Part shown: positions 24,010 to 34,417 of the stretch, piece by piece
Layout: every line of letters begins with the position of its first letter
How positions within the stretch are numbered: position 1 is the stretch's first letter
Source of the DNA: an uncultured Butyricicoccus sp.
GTDB taxonomy: Bacteria > Bacillota > Clostridia > Oscillospirales > Butyricicoccaceae
Reading direction: 5' to 3'
Length of the DNA stretch: 40,562 bases
NCBI GenBank assembly: GCA_900547195.1
Contig: URFQ01000013.1
Coordinates: forward strand, 1-40,562
Made by a program: the position numbers and the translations under genes
Notes under the pieces: generated by a model
The model's input: the letters and a program-made list of their open reading frames with translations, nothing else
Told to the model about the DNA's origin: nothing
The model's database searches: none

Positions 24010-25658
24010 CAGAACAGCGGGGAAAGCAGCGCGGGATTGGACTGGAGGAGTCCCAGGATGAGCTGCTTGGCATTGCCCTCAATTTCCGCCAGCAGGTTTT
24101 CCAGTTCCTCCGCGCTCATATCGGTTAAAATCTGTGGATCATCGGCAGAAAAGGCGATCTCCCCACCGGTCCGGGCGGCACAGTCAAGCGAGAACGACAG
24201 GTTCTGGCCAGCGGATTGCATCTGTACCGAATCCAGCTCCGCAGTTAACTGCCCGTGGCTGATCCGGACGGCCCCGCTTGCACACAGCACAAGCGGGACG
24301 CCCGCATTCGCGGAAAGCGCGGAGAACGAGAAATTGTCCTCGGCCTTCTTTGTGTCGAGCGAAGTGGTCAACTCCAGGACGGATTCGCCGTTCCAGGACA
24401 GGGAGGTTTTGTCCGAAAATGCGCCGTCCCGGGCTTCATGGCTGCCGGCCGATGCAAGGGTCAGAGTCTGGCCGCTCCGACCGGCGGTAATGGTCAGGGC
24501 GTTGATGAGCGAATCCCTGACGCCGAGTTCGACGGTATAGGCGGACGGCTCGCCGTCCTGTGACAGTTCGAGCGCGGCAAACGCGACTTGCCTGCCTCGA
24601 ATACCCAGGCGGAGCTGGATTTGTTCGGGCAAATCTGCCGCGATGTTGTCCGCATCCAGCCACTCCAGCATGCCGTCAAGTTCCTGCTCAAACGCAGTGG
24701 GTGTCATGCCGGACGCAAGCGCCAGCGGTTCGAGCGATGCTTGCAGCTGCGGATCGGTCAGGATACATTCCGCGCAGGCGGCAAAATACTCGGCCAAAGC
24801 ATTGGTTTGCAACGAAACGGTATACATTTTAAGCGTTTCGGCGGCGCCGTTGACCATTTGTTCGGATTTTCCGGCTTTTTTCACCGCGGCATCGTCCAAT
24901 AGACCGGCCGTTTCCCGGACAAGTGCGGTACGGGTATCGCTGCTCAGCCAGTCCTGTGGATTCCGATACATCCCGATCAGGTCAAAGAGATTAAAGCCGA
25001 AATTTTGGGGGACGCCTTCCGCATCCCAGCCAGCCGCATGAAGATCCGCGCCCAGCGTTTCGGTATGAACGCCATAGAACTTGCCCTTGGTGAGTTCGGG
25101 GGAGCCAAACGCCGCCAGGTCATCCAGCAGGGAAAGCTGCACCGTGCTCAGCTTCGCGGAGCCGTACTGTGCGGCGGCCTGATAAGCGGCCTGCCGGTTT
25201 TTCAGGTCAAACTGTGCGCTGACCTCCAATCCCGCTCCCCTCAGGATTGCCATATCGGGGACTTCGTCAAGCTTTACGGTGTAATCAATCTCCATACAGT
25301 CGGTTCCGATGGCGTCGAACAACGGTTTTACTCCGATAGCATCCGCCGTTTTGCCCCAATCCTCCGCATAGGCGGACAGGGTGCCGCGCAGGCAGGAAGC
25401 CAGATAAATCCTGGGATTTACGGCGCGTACAATAGCGGGTACGGCAAAAATGGCGAGCAGGGCGAGAACGGCTGCTGCGGCGGCAATCGTCCCGGCCACA
25501 AAGCCGGGGCCGTGTTTCCGGTTGTCGGGAATCGGCGGCAGCGGGGACAGGCCCGGCTGAGGGGCGGATGCTTCCGGAACAGATGGCGCGGAAGCGCCGC
25601 ACCGGTTGCAAAATTTTGCGTTCTCTGGCAGCAGCGCGCCGCATTTGGGACAGAACAT
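24009..25658 (-). CDS. Zinc-ribbon, single-pass membrane protein of the ABC operon
   Basis: A 549-residue protein of unknown function. It opens with an N-terminal zinc ribbon (FCPKCG and FCNRCG, residues 2-20), then a proline-rich linker, one membrane helix (about 52-80) and a large presumably extracytoplasmic domain of about 460 residues with a repeated helical and beta pattern. The ribbon should be cytosolic and the rest outside. Proteins of this layout (a zinc-ribbon tag on a membrane-anchored domain) are common in Clostridia beside exporters, but I know no proven role. Here it lies between the ATPase and the permeases and overlaps the permease gene by one base, so it is likely part of the exporter or its cell-surface sensor. 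ATG 25658 has a GGAGG-type site upstream. Confidence 0.75.
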   Translation of the reverse strand: MFCPKCGALLPENAKFCNRCGASAPSVPEASAPQPGLSPLPPIPDNRKHGPGFVAGTIAAAAAVLALLAIFAVPAIVRAVNPRIYLASCLRGTLSAYAEDWGKTADAIGVKPLFDAIGTDCMEIDYTVKLDEVPDMAILRGAGLEVSAQFDLKNRQAAYQAAAQYGSAKLSTVQLSLLDDLAAFGSPELTKGKFYGVHTETLGADLHAAGWDAEGVPQNFGFNLFDLIGMYRNPQDWLSSDTRTALVRETAGLLDDAAVKKAGKSEQMVNGAAETLKMYTVSLQTNALAEYFAACAECILTDPQLQASLEPLALASGMTPTAFEQELDGMLEWLDADNIAADLPEQIQLRLGIRGRQVAFAALELSQDGEPSAYTVELGVRDSLINALTITAGRSGQTLTLASAGSHEARDGAFSDKTSLSWNGESVLELTTSLDTKKAEDNFSFSALSANAGVPLVLCASGAVRISHGQLTAELDSVQMQSAGQNLSFSLDCAARTGGEIAFSADDPQILTDMSAEELENLLAEIEGNAKQLILGLLQSNPALLSPLF

Positions 25659-25679
25659 GGGTTTTCCTCCTCTTTTCCG

Positions 25680-26321
25680 TTATTCCCCGGCGGATGGGGA
25701 TACAATATGGCCGTCGTCCAGCGTGATGACACGGCTGCACAGGCGGCGCAGCTCCTCCGGCTCATGGCTGCACCACAGCAGGGTGCCGCCCTTGGCGGTA
25801 TAGCCGTGCAGCCAGCCTTCCAGCCGGGTTCGGTAATCGCGGTCGAGCGCGGCAAACGCTTCATCCATCATCAGGTAGCGCGGCATGCCCGCGAGGGCGA
25901 GCGCAAAGCTGACCCGCTTGCGCATGCCGCCGGAAAGCCTGGCAACCGGCTTTTTCAGCAGCGCGTCCAGATCGAGAAGCTCCATCAGCGCGCGGTCATG
26001 CAGCACCGGCCGGCCGGTCAGGGACTGCCAGCAGGCAAGCTGCTGCCGGACGGTCAGTTCGGGCACCAGACTGTCCTGTTGCGGCACATAGCCAACATTT
26101 TGACGGAGGAAACGGCGGCTACCGAGGACCGAAACGCCGTCTTCCCGGATGTCCCCGGCGTCTGGGGCAATTGCCTGTGCAAGAATGGACAGCAGCGTGG
26201 ATTTGCCCGAGCCGTTGGCGCCGGCCACGCCGACCGCTTCCCCCGGCGCAAACGCAAGCTCTGCCGGATGCAATACGGGCTGTCCGTTGTAACGCTTGGC
26301 CAGGCCGTGAGCCGTAAGCAT
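25680..26321 (-). CDS. ABC transporter ATP-binding protein
   Basis: A 213-residue ABC ATPase, short for the family. It has Walker A GANGSGKS (34-41), a Q-loop region around NVGYVPQQDSLVPELTVRQQ, signature LSGGMRKR, Walker B RYLMMDEAFAALD and the switch histidine in WCSHEPEEL. It energises the two ABC-2 permeases downstream. The chosen start is ATG 26321 with a GGGGG ribosome site; a longer frame runs to 26537 but has no start signal. It is the first gene of the minus-strand operon and has its own promoter-like sequence. Confidence 0.93.
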   Translation of the reverse strand: MLTAHGLAKRYNGQPVLHPAELAFAPGEAVGVAGANGSGKSTLLSILAQAIAPDAGDIREDGVSVLGSRRFLRQNVGYVPQQDSLVPELTVRQQLACWQSLTGRPVLHDRALMELLDLDALLKKPVARLSGGMRKRVSFALALAGMPRYLMMDEAFAALDRDYRTRLEGWLHGYTAKGGTLLWCSHEPEELRRLCSRVITLDDGHIVSPSAGE

Positions 26322-26363
26322 GCGTAAGCCCCCTTTCAAAACAGCATTCGCAAATTCGATTTC

Positions 26364-26369
26364 ATTATA
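26364..26369 (-). promoter_or_regulatory. Probable promoter of the ABC operon; rest of intergenic region
   Basis: On the minus strand TGCTATAAT is a perfect extended -10 about 45 bases before the ATPase start. The remaining intergenic stretch (26370-26774) has no recognisable gene. It is AT-rich around 26560-26640, where TATTAT/TATAAA strings may belong to the promoter of the SLH gene on the plus strand. Confidence 0.5.
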
Positions 26370-26774
26370 GCAGACACGCCGCTGGTTGGAAAGGGGGCGC
26401 GGCATAGATTGATGCGGCTGCCGGAACAAAGCCGCGAGAAAAAACGTGGGGATTGGGAGCCTGCACGATCTGCCTGTAAGACCGGGGACGCTTAGCGGCA
26501 ATGGGATGCATGGAAACGCAAAGCTTGCCGTAAACATGCGGCTGAAGATAGATTTTCTATGCGCAATAGCAGTAAAAAATTCATATTTACTATAGAAATT
26601 CTAATTTTATCATGATACTATTATAAAAACGTATGATGTGATGTACGATAGCTTATTGAGCAGAGGGGAATACAGAAAAGCGGCCGCAGCATGGTCCATG
26701 AGAAATGGGGGTGAATCACGATTTGCCATACGGTGGAATGAAACTGGGAAAGCAAAAAAAGAGAGGTGTCTATT

Positions 26775-29700
26775 TTGAAAAAGGAAAGCCATGCATTTCG
26801 AAAGCAAACACGGTTTTTCCCGGCCTGCAAACGTCCGTGTTGCGTCATTGTGGCACTGTCGCTGCTGCTCGGACAATGGGGGCAAACCGCTTTGGCCGCG
26901 GCAGCGGGGCGGGAAATTTCCATGGCAGCTGTGGAAGATCAGGTTGAATACATAGACGAGGCGGGCTGGTCGCTTACATTTGACAAAGCGGCGGGAAGCA
27001 TTACAGGATTTTCGACCGGCGCGTCAACAGCGGCTGAAATTGTTCTTCCGGCGGAAATTGAAGGCGTCGCCGTGCGGGAAATCGGCTTCCAGGCGTTCCG
27101 GGACAAACGTCCGGACACAGGGGGGAACTGGGAGCGCATCGTCATCCCGGAGGGCGTGACCCGAATCGGCAACGCGGCCTTTTGGGGGGTGGACGCCGAT
27201 ACGGTCACGCTGCCGCCGACCCTGGAGGCGATTGAGGAAAACGCCTTCCGGGGCAGCAGCGTGACCGAAATGGAGATTCCGGACAGCGTAACCGAAATCG
27301 GAAACTACGTATGGTATGACAGCCGCCTGTCAAAGATTGCGCTGCCTGCCGGGAAGACGAAACTTGGCTCCGCCCTGTTCGGCCATTGCAGCATGGGCGA
27401 GATGACGCTCCCCGACTGGCTGACGGACGTCGGCGATATTTTCAGGGAATGCTCGATGACCGCGCTTACCCTGCCCGATGGGACAGAGGCCATCCCGGAC
27501 AGCGCGTTTGAGAACTGCTATGCATTGCGCACGATTACCATCCCGGACGGCGTAACCAGGATCGGCGCGAAGGCGTTTTGCAATTGCTACGATTTGTCCG
27601 GCCTTGCAATCCCCTCTTCGGTGGTTTCCATCGGGGAGGAAGCGTTCTATAACTGCGATGGCCTCGCCGAGGTTTCCCTGCCTGGCGGCATCACCGAAAT
27701 TCCGAAGGCGGCGTTTTCCAGCAGCGGGGTGTCCCGGGTAACGCTGCCGGATTCGCTCGAAACGATTGGGGAAAGCGCTTTTGAGGAGTGTGGGAAGCTA
27801 ACGGACGTATCATTGCCCGCAGGCCTGTCCCGGCTGGATAAGCGCGCGTTTGCGAATAGCGGCCTGAAAAGCATTGAGCTTCCGGAAAGCGTGACGGAAC
27901 TCAGCGGCGAATTGTTTGAATCTGCGGATAAACTGGAAAGTATCACGCTGCCCGCAACGCTGAGCGCAGTGGGCGACAAGGCGTTTTATGGCTGCCGTGC
28001 GCTCCCTGAGATTGAGCTTCCGCAGGGCGTGCGGGAAATCGGTAACATGGCCTTTTCCGGGTGCGCAAAGCTTGCCCGGATCACCCTGCCCGAGGGGCTG
28101 ACAACCATTGGCTACCAGGCGTTTGAGGACACGGGCGCGCTGGCGGCAATCGAGCTTCCCTCTACCGTGGAAAGCATTGGGCGGTATGCGTTCTGGCTCA
28201 GCGGCGTGACCGAGATTACCATTCCTGCGGCGATGACCGCCATCGGCGAAGGGGCCTTTGCGGTAAGCCGCATCCAAAGCGTGACCTTCCACGACGGCGT
28301 GACCGCGATCGGCGCGCAGGCCTTTTTGGAAAGCGATCTCCAAAGCGTCAATTTCCCACCGGACCTGACTTCGGTTGGCTATGAAGCGTTTTCCAACACG
28401 CCGCTGACGTCGGTCACGATTCCTGCGGGCGTAACCTATGGCTCCGGCGTGTTTTACCGGTGCGCGGAGCTTACAACGGCGGCGTTCGAGGAAGGGACGG
28501 CCAGCATACCGCGGCTGATGTTTGACTGCTGCGACAAGCTGGAGAACGTAACGCTGCCGGAGGGCGTGGCGGCGATTGACCCCGGGGCGTTTACCGAATG
28601 CAACAGCCTGAAAACCATCCGGCTTCCGGACAGCCTGAAAACCATCGGGGATGGGGCGTTCCGAAGCTGCGATGCGCTGGCAACCATAGAATTGCCGGAA
28701 AACCTGGAGCGCGTTGAAGCGAACGCCTTTATATGGGCCGGGCTGACGGAGATCACCCTGCCCGCGTCGGTGCAGTATGTCGGGGGCCAGGCCTTTTGTT
28801 GCAGTAATCTGGAGCACGCCTATGTGTACGGCATGGCCACGCAGTTTGACTGGCACGCTTTCCTGCGCGACGATGGCAGTTCGTTCAACATGTGGCCAAA
28901 CAGCATGATAATGCACGCCTATGCGGGCAGCACGGCGGAACAATACATGCTCAAATACGGCGAGGAAGAGCGGTTCGCGCCGCTCGCCGGGCAGCAGCTT
29001 TCCCTGACCGCGGCGGTGACCGACGCGGCGGGCAACCCAGTTTCCGAGGGATTTGAGGTCTATTGGTATGCGCAGGGCGGCACGGAGCCGCTGAATGCCG
29101 GCAGCGCCCCGACGCTCGAAGGGGTTGCAAAAAATACTGCCTATGAATACGAAATCATCCTCGGGGAGACGCTTGGAAAGAAGTACCGCCAGCCCGCCCG
29201 GCAGACGGCCGGGGTGGGGGAGACATCCGAAACCGTGATTTGCGCGCTGGAGAAAATTCCGGGCGTCACGGTCAGCGGCAAGGTCGCGGACGCCGCCGGG
29301 CAGCCGCTGGCAAACGCCTGCGTGACGTTTACTCAGACGGTGAACGGCAAGTATACGGTTACAAAAACCACACAGAGCGGGGCGGATGGCACATACAGCG
29401 TGGAAATCCTGAATGCGCCGACAACCGCGGCGTATACGCTGGCCGGCTACTACACCCGCACGGCAACCGTAATTGCGGACACCTGTGACGGAACCCAGCT
29501 TGCACTCGGCACAACCGTGCTGCATGAGCTTCCGCAGGATCGCATCCAATTTTCGCTGTGGCTGGAAAATGCGGCGCGGAACGGTGAGGAACCGGTGATT
29601 ACCGGCATTTACAGCACGGCAAATCTGGATTTTAGCCTGTATAACGAGACCCGGCAGAGCGAAATTTCAGATTTCACCGTGCAGTATCCGTATATTCTGC

Positions 29701-32700
29701 TCGACGGCACGGCGGCGCAGGCGGGCGACGAAATCACTGCCCGCGTGTCCAGCCGGAGCGGCGGGATGACGGCCGGGCCGGTTTCGTTCCAGCTGGACGA
29801 AACACGGACCGGTACTGTGAAGATCACGTTTGCGCAGGACGGCCGCTTCGAGGTGCAGGGGCTTTCCGGTGCGGGCGAAAGTACGGTCATGGTGTTTGAC
29901 GAAAATGGGGATTTTGTCCGCAGCGATGCGTGCAGCGACCTTTTCCAGAGTGAAAGCATGGAGTCCGGGAGATATACGCTGGTATTCCTGGAGAAAACAG
30001 GGCTGCTGCGCAGCGTGGACAAGCTGTCCCGGCTGACGGGCTTTGGCCTGAAGGAAAATGCCGACTATGTCGCGAAAGCCGTTACCATCCGGAGCGGTGA
30101 AATTACGACGATATCCGGCGTGGCCGTGCCGGAACTGGATGAGAGCAAGCTGTACTACACGGTTGCAGGCCGCGCCGGCTTTCACGCTTCCCCGGCCGCT
30201 GTGGCGGCTGGGCAGTACATCCTGCTGCGCGCGGAATATGAACTGGACAGCAAGTACAGCACAGACGGGCAAACCGTCCTGATTTCCCTGCCGGAGGGCA
30301 TAAGCCCGGTCTCCGGCAGCGTGACCGTGAATGGACGCGCGGCGGCCTACAGCGTTTCGGGCAATACCGTGCAGGTTCCAGCAAATACGCGGTATGGCGT
30401 GGTGCGGCTGTATGTAACCGCGGCAAAAACCGGCGATTTCGCAGTAAATGCGGCGCTGTCGTTCCGCTGCAATGGCGGCACGGTCGAGCAGCCGCTCGGC
30501 ATGGTGAAGCTCGACGTGACGGCGGCAAAGCTGTTCGTCCCCTCGGCGTCAACCCGCCAGAGCGCTATTACGGTGTGGGGCGTCACCCTGCCCGGCAGCG
30601 GCGTGAGCGTTTTTGACAACGGGAGCCTCGCCGGACAAACCACGTCGAGCCTGTCCGGAAAGTGGCGGATGAATTTTCCGCTGCAAAACAACGAAAACCT
30701 GATGCGGCACGAAATTTATGCGAAAATTGAAAACAACGATCTGGCGGACAAACTGAAGACTGGCACGGAAGAGGTTTTCTATTATGACGGCTACGTGCAG
30801 GCGACGAAGATCACCATGATCAACACAGCGCACGGTTCGTCGTCGCTCGACCCGCTCGAGTTTGTCAGCGAATTTGACCTGCTGAACCCATCGGCCGCTA
30901 CGCCGTCCTATCAGTACTATCCCGCCTATCCAACGTTCACATTCCTGGTGGATTTTACGGAAAACGCGACCCCGGACAACGTATACGACGCCTGTGTCGT
31001 GACCACGGACGAAGGAGGGAACGAAACCCGCGTGCCGCTGGCCTACGATGCGGCGGCCGGCCGGTGGATGGGAACGCACGAGTATTCGGGCTACGATATC
31101 CCGGCCGAAATCCGCGTGTCCTATCGGACGGATTACGACCCCAAGGCCGTTCTGGAAGATTATCAGTTCACAGCGGACCTCGGCAACTGGACGTTTGAGC
31201 CTGGGGAAGACGGGGAAAGCGTCATATGCGGCCTCCGATCCGGCAACGTCTACGATACGTACCACGAATATCGCATGACGGTAGAATTTTTTGAATCCGA
31301 AGCGGAAAAGCTCGCGTATATCGTGTCCAAGGGTTTGGAAATCTCCTATGAGGACGGCAATTCGGTAATCTACACGCCGGAGAACTACGGGGAGGAATAC
31401 CTGTTCTATTCCTGTGTAAAAGACAGCGAATTCCCATACCTGCTTGTCAGCAAACCGCTGTGGCCGGACGCCATCGTCTCTGCGGCGTCCTACAACGCGC
31501 GCGCCGGATGCAGCTGCACCGATGGGCTGATCGACAGCAATACCCGCGCCGCCCGGCAATACAACATCATGTATCAGCTCAAAAACTGCACCTGCATCGC
31601 CGATGAGGCCATGCGCGATCAGTTCCTGCGTCAGCTCGGGCTTACCGAAGCGTTGACAAATCTTGCGATTTTGACGCCGCCGGTGACGGAGGCGCTGAAC
31701 CGCCCGTTCAGCTTTGGGGATTTGATCCAGAACCTGGGGATGAATATTTTGGGGAACACCCCTGCCATGCCGAATCCGTCGGAGGGTGTGATCAACAACT
31801 ACAACGCCAATATCGGGACGATATCGGCCGCGGAGCGATGGCTGACCGGCAAAGTACAGGATCAGCAGCCGCGCATGGCAAGGTCGGTTCCGGATTTTCA
31901 GTGCGAATGTGAACGGCCCAGGCCCGGGCACCAGCAGGAGACGGACGATCAGGATGCAAACGGCGCGCTTGACCCTTCCGGCTACATCTACGAGGCCGTG
32001 CCTTCCAACCGCGTGGAAGGCGTCGTTACGACGCTGTACTACAGAGATGGTGCAGGCGGAACAATCCTGTGGGACGCTTCCGGGTACGAGCAGGAAAACC
32101 CGCTCACCACCAACGCGAACGGCGAATACGCATGGTTCGTCCCGTCCGGCCAGTGGCAGGTGAAGGCTGAAAAGGACGGTTATGAAACCGCGTATTCAGA
32201 CTGGCTGCCCGTCCCGCCGCCGCAGACCGAGGTCAATATTGCAATGACTTCGAACGCCGCGCCGGAGGTCAAGGCTGTCTATGCCTACACGGGCGGCGTA
32301 CGGATTGAATTCAGCCAGTATATGGACATCAGCAGCGTGAATGCGGATCACGTGAAAGCGTATGCAGGCGATACCGCGGTATCCGGCACGCTCCAGCCAC
32401 TGGACGCCGAAACTTCCGCCGGCGGGAACGAATATGCAAGCGTCTTTGCGTTTGTCCCGGATGGATTGCTGGACGGCGAGGTCACGCTCAGCGTGCAAAA
32501 CGCCAAAAACTATGCCGGAAAAGTCATGACGGCCGGGTTCCACACAACGAAAGCCGTGACCGCGGAGCCTGCCGGTCTCACGGCGGAAGAAACAGTCGAA
32601 ATCCCGTACCGCAGCAGCGCGGCAGTCCACGTACAGGTAACGCCCGCCGCCGCAGGCCGGAAGATCCATGTTTCGGCAAGCGCGCAGAGCATTGCATCGG

Positions 32701-34169
32701 TTTCCGAGCAGACAGTGACGACCGACGCGGACGGCAAGGCGGCGGTGCTGGTGCAGGGGAACCTGCCCGGCGGCGGGGAAATCCGTTTTGCGCTCGATGG
32801 GGCCGGCCTGACCGCCCAAACCAGGGTAGCGGTCGGCGGCGTAGACAGCACGGAACGCTGCGCGCCGGTTTCGGCAAGCGTTGCATCCGGCGAGGTACAG
32901 GCAGGGACCGAGGTTACGCTGTCCGCCGCTGCGGGCGCGGACATTTACTACACGCGGGACAAGACCGATCCAACCGACATGGAAAATCCATCGCGGATGC
33001 GGTATACGGCCCCGCTTGTCATTACGGAGGATACGGCGATTTTGGCCTATGCCGTCCAGGACGGGATGGCCGATAGCCTGACCACCGGCTTCCAGTATAC
33101 GGTTGCGGGCGATGGGCATGTCTCCGTGCAGGGCGTTTTGTTGGATCAGGTCAGCCTTGCGCTGAAAACCGGGGAAGCAGTGCGCGTCACCGCAGCGGTT
33201 TATCCGGAAAATGCTGCCGACCAGAGCGTCGTATGGGCAATTGATCCTGCAAGCGTTGCGTCAATCGCACCAAGCGGGCTGAGTTGTACGGTAACCGGCG
33301 TTGCAGCCGGAAGCGCAGTCCTGACGGCGACCACCAGCGACGGCGGACACATCGCCCGCATTCCGGTTTCCGTATCCGCAAGCGGAAGCCAGACTGGCGG
33401 CGGGGGCGGCGGTTCGTCGGCTGCGAACCGCGCGACCGACGACGCCAGAAATCTGATTGACGCGATCGGCACAGTCACCAGGGGCAGCGGCGCGGCCATC
33501 GCCGCGGCGCGCACGGCCTATGATCAGCTGACCGACGTGCAGAAGAAGCAGGTTTCCAACTACTCCGTGCTCGTCGAAGCGGAGGCGGCCTATGCCAGGT
33601 TGACGGAAGCGCCGGACGGCTTACCGTTTACTGACACGGCTGGTCATTGGGCTGCGGACGCGATCGGTTATGCCTACGAAAACGGTTTGTTTGCGGGCGT
33701 TTCGGATACGCTGTTTTGCCCCGACGCAGCGATGAACCGCGCGATGTTGGTTACAGTATTATACCGCATGGAAAAGCAGCCGGCAGCGGCTGGTGAAAAC
33801 CGGTTTGCTGATGTAGAGGCAAACCGGTGGTATACGGATGCGGTAATGTGGGCGTCGGAAAACAGCATTGTTTCCGGCTACAGCGCGAGCCGGTTTGGCC
33901 CGGCCGATATGGTCACACGCGAGCAGCTCGCGTGCATCCTGCACCGTTATGCGAGGTACAAAGGCTACGATGTGACGGAGGCAAACGACCTGTCCGCATT
34001 TACCGATGCAGGCAGCATTAGCGGTTGGGCGCTCGAGTCTGTCCAGTGGGCGAACGCGGAAAAGCTAATAAATGGCCGCACTTCGACTACACTTGTTCCG
34101 AGCGGGAACGCAACCCGTGCCGAGGCTGCACAGATTTTGATGACCTTTGCGCAAAATGTAGCAAAATGA
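26775..34169 (+). CDS. Giant BspA-type leucine-rich-repeat surface protein with SLH domains
   Basis: A secreted, cell-wall-bound protein of 2464 residues from TTG 26775 (AGAGAGG eight bases upstream; GTG 26766 lies inside that site). A signal peptide ends near TALAAAAG. Residues about 60-700 are BspA-type LRR repeats of about 23 residues, with the recurring pattern I-G-x-x-A-F. A carboxypeptidase-regulatory-like beta domain follows (about 830-890, VSGKVADAAGQPLANACVTF). Next are a long unrecognised region including a cysteine-rich part (GCSCTDG, CTCIADE, FQCECE), another beta domain (about 1745-1830), a chitobiase-like domain with IYYTRDKTDPTD (about 2050-2110), a Big_2 domain (about 2115-2200) and three SLH repeats (2283 to the end). 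SLH repeats bind pyruvylated wall polymers. A role in adhesion or host contact is likely; LRR proteins of this type bind host or bacterial surfaces. Confidence 0.92.
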   Translation: MKKESHAFRKQTRFFPACKRPCCVIVALSLLLGQWGQTALAAAAGREISMAAVEDQVEYIDEAGWSLTFDKAAGSITGFSTGASTAAEIVLPAEIEGVAVREIGFQAFRDKRPDTGGNWERIVIPEGVTRIGNAAFWGVDADTVTLPPTLEAIEENAFRGSSVTEMEIPDSVTEIGNYVWYDSRLSKIALPAGKTKLGSALFGHCSMGEMTLPDWLTDVGDIFRECSMTALTLPDGTEAIPDSAFENCYALRTITIPDGVTRIGAKAFCNCYDLSGLAIPSSVVSIGEEAFYNCDGLAEVSLPGGITEIPKAAFSSSGVSRVTLPDSLETIGESAFEECGKLTDVSLPAGLSRLDKRAFANSGLKSIELPESVTELSGELFESADKLESITLPATLSAVGDKAFYGCRALPEIELPQGVREIGNMAFSGCAKLARITLPEGLTTIGYQAFEDTGALAAIELPSTVESIGRYAFWLSGVTEITIPAAMTAIGEGAFAVSRIQSVTFHDGVTAIGAQAFLESDLQSVNFPPDLTSVGYEAFSNTPLTSVTIPAGVTYGSGVFYRCAELTTAAFEEGTASIPRLMFDCCDKLENVTLPEGVAAIDPGAFTECNSLKTIRLPDSLKTIGDGAFRSCDALATIELPENLERVEANAFIWAGLTEITLPASVQYVGGQAFCCSNLEHAYVYGMATQFDWHAFLRDDGSSFNMWPNSMIMHAYAGSTAEQYMLKYGEEERFAPLAGQQLSLTAAVTDAAGNPVSEGFEVYWYAQGGTEPLNAGSAPTLEGVAKNTAYEYEIILGETLGKKYRQPARQTAGVGETSETVICALEKIPGVTVSGKVADAAGQPLANACVTFTQTVNGKYTVTKTTQSGADGTYSVEILNAPTTAAYTLAGYYTRTATVIADTCDGTQLALGTTVLHELPQDRIQFSLWLENAARNGEEPVITGIYSTANLDFSLYNETRQSEISDFTVQYPYILLDGTAAQAGDEITARVSSRSGGMTAGPVSFQLDETRTGTVKITFAQDGRFEVQGLSGAGESTVMVFDENGDFVRSDACSDLFQSESMESGRYTLVFLEKTGLLRSVDKLSRLTGFGLKENADYVAKAVTIRSGEITTISGVAVPELDESKLYYTVAGRAGFHASPAAVAAGQYILLRAEYELDSKYSTDGQTVLISLPEGISPVSGSVTVNGRAAAYSVSGNTVQVPANTRYGVVRLYVTAAKTGDFAVNAALSFRCNGGTVEQPLGMVKLDVTAAKLFVPSASTRQSAITVWGVTLPGSGVSVFDNGSLAGQTTSSLSGKWRMNFPLQNNENLMRHEIYAKIENNDLADKLKTGTEEVFYYDGYVQATKITMINTAHGSSSLDPLEFVSEFDLLNPSAATPSYQYYPAYPTFTFLVDFTENATPDNVYDACVVTTDEGGNETRVPLAYDAAAGRWMGTHEYSGYDIPAEIRVSYRTDYDPKAVLEDYQFTADLGNWTFEPGEDGESVICGLRSGNVYDTYHEYRMTVEFFESEAEKLAYIVSKGLEISYEDGNSVIYTPENYGEEYLFYSCVKDSEFPYLLVSKPLWPDAIVSAASYNARAGCSCTDGLIDSNTRAARQYNIMYQLKNCTCIADEAMRDQFLRQLGLTEALTNLAILTPPVTEALNRPFSFGDLIQNLGMNILGNTPAMPNPSEGVINNYNANIGTISAAERWLTGKVQDQQPRMARSVPDFQCECERPRPGHQQETDDQDANGALDPSGYIYEAVPSNRVEGVVTTLYYRDGAGGTILWDASGYEQENPLTTNANGEYAWFVPSGQWQVKAEKDGYETAYSDWLPVPPPQTEVNIAMTSNAAPEVKAVYAYTGGVRIEFSQYMDISSVNADHVKAYAGDTAVSGTLQPLDAETSAGGNEYASVFAFVPDGLLDGEVTLSVQNAKNYAGKVMTAGFHTTKAVTAEPAGLTAEETVEIPYRSSAAVHVQVTPAAAGRKIHVSASAQSIASVSEQTVTTDADGKAAVLVQGNLPGGGEIRFALDGAGLTAQTRVAVGGVDSTERCAPVSASVASGEVQAGTEVTLSAAAGADIYYTRDKTDPTDMENPSRMRYTAPLVITEDTAILAYAVQDGMADSLTTGFQYTVAGDGHVSVQGVLLDQVSLALKTGEAVRVTAAVYPENAADQSVVWAIDPASVASIAPSGLSCTVTGVAAGSAVLTATTSDGGHIARIPVSVSASGSQTGGGGGGSSAANRATDDARNLIDAIGTVTRGSGAAIAAARTAYDQLTDVQKKQVSNYSVLVEAEAAYARLTEAPDGLPFTDTAGHWAADAIGYAYENGLFAGVSDTLFCPDAAMNRAMLVTVLYRMEKQPAAAGENRFADVEANRWYTDAVMWASENSIVSGYSASRFGPADMVTREQLACILHRYARYKGYDVTEANDLSAFTDAGSISGWALESVQWANAEKLINGRTSTTLVPSGNATRAEAAQILMTFAQNVAK

Positions 34170-34281
34170 CCGGGTAAAGCTCGAAAACATGTCTCAGGCC
34201 CTATGGGATGTTGTCCTGTGATTGACGCGCGTCTCTATCGAAATCCCGGATAAATCACCCGGCAAAATTTCCAAAGCCTAT

Positions 34282-34309
34282 TTTACAGAAATGCAGAATA
34301 TGGTACAAT
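34282..34309 (+). promoter_or_regulatory. Promoter of the second SLH gene
   Basis: TTTACA at 34282-34287, 16-base spacer, then TGGTACAAT (extended -10, TACAAT at 34304-34309). The leader of about 100 bases to 34418 ends in an AAGGGGA ribosome site. The second SLH gene is therefore probably transcribed on its own. Confidence 0.65.
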
Positions 34310-34417
34310 AAGCACAAAGAAGACGGCTGCGCGCGCCGAATGAAAACCTGCGAACCGGGAGGTGATACAACCAGCCGATATAGGAAATCCACCGGGTGAC
34401 TGCGAAAGGGGACGTAT

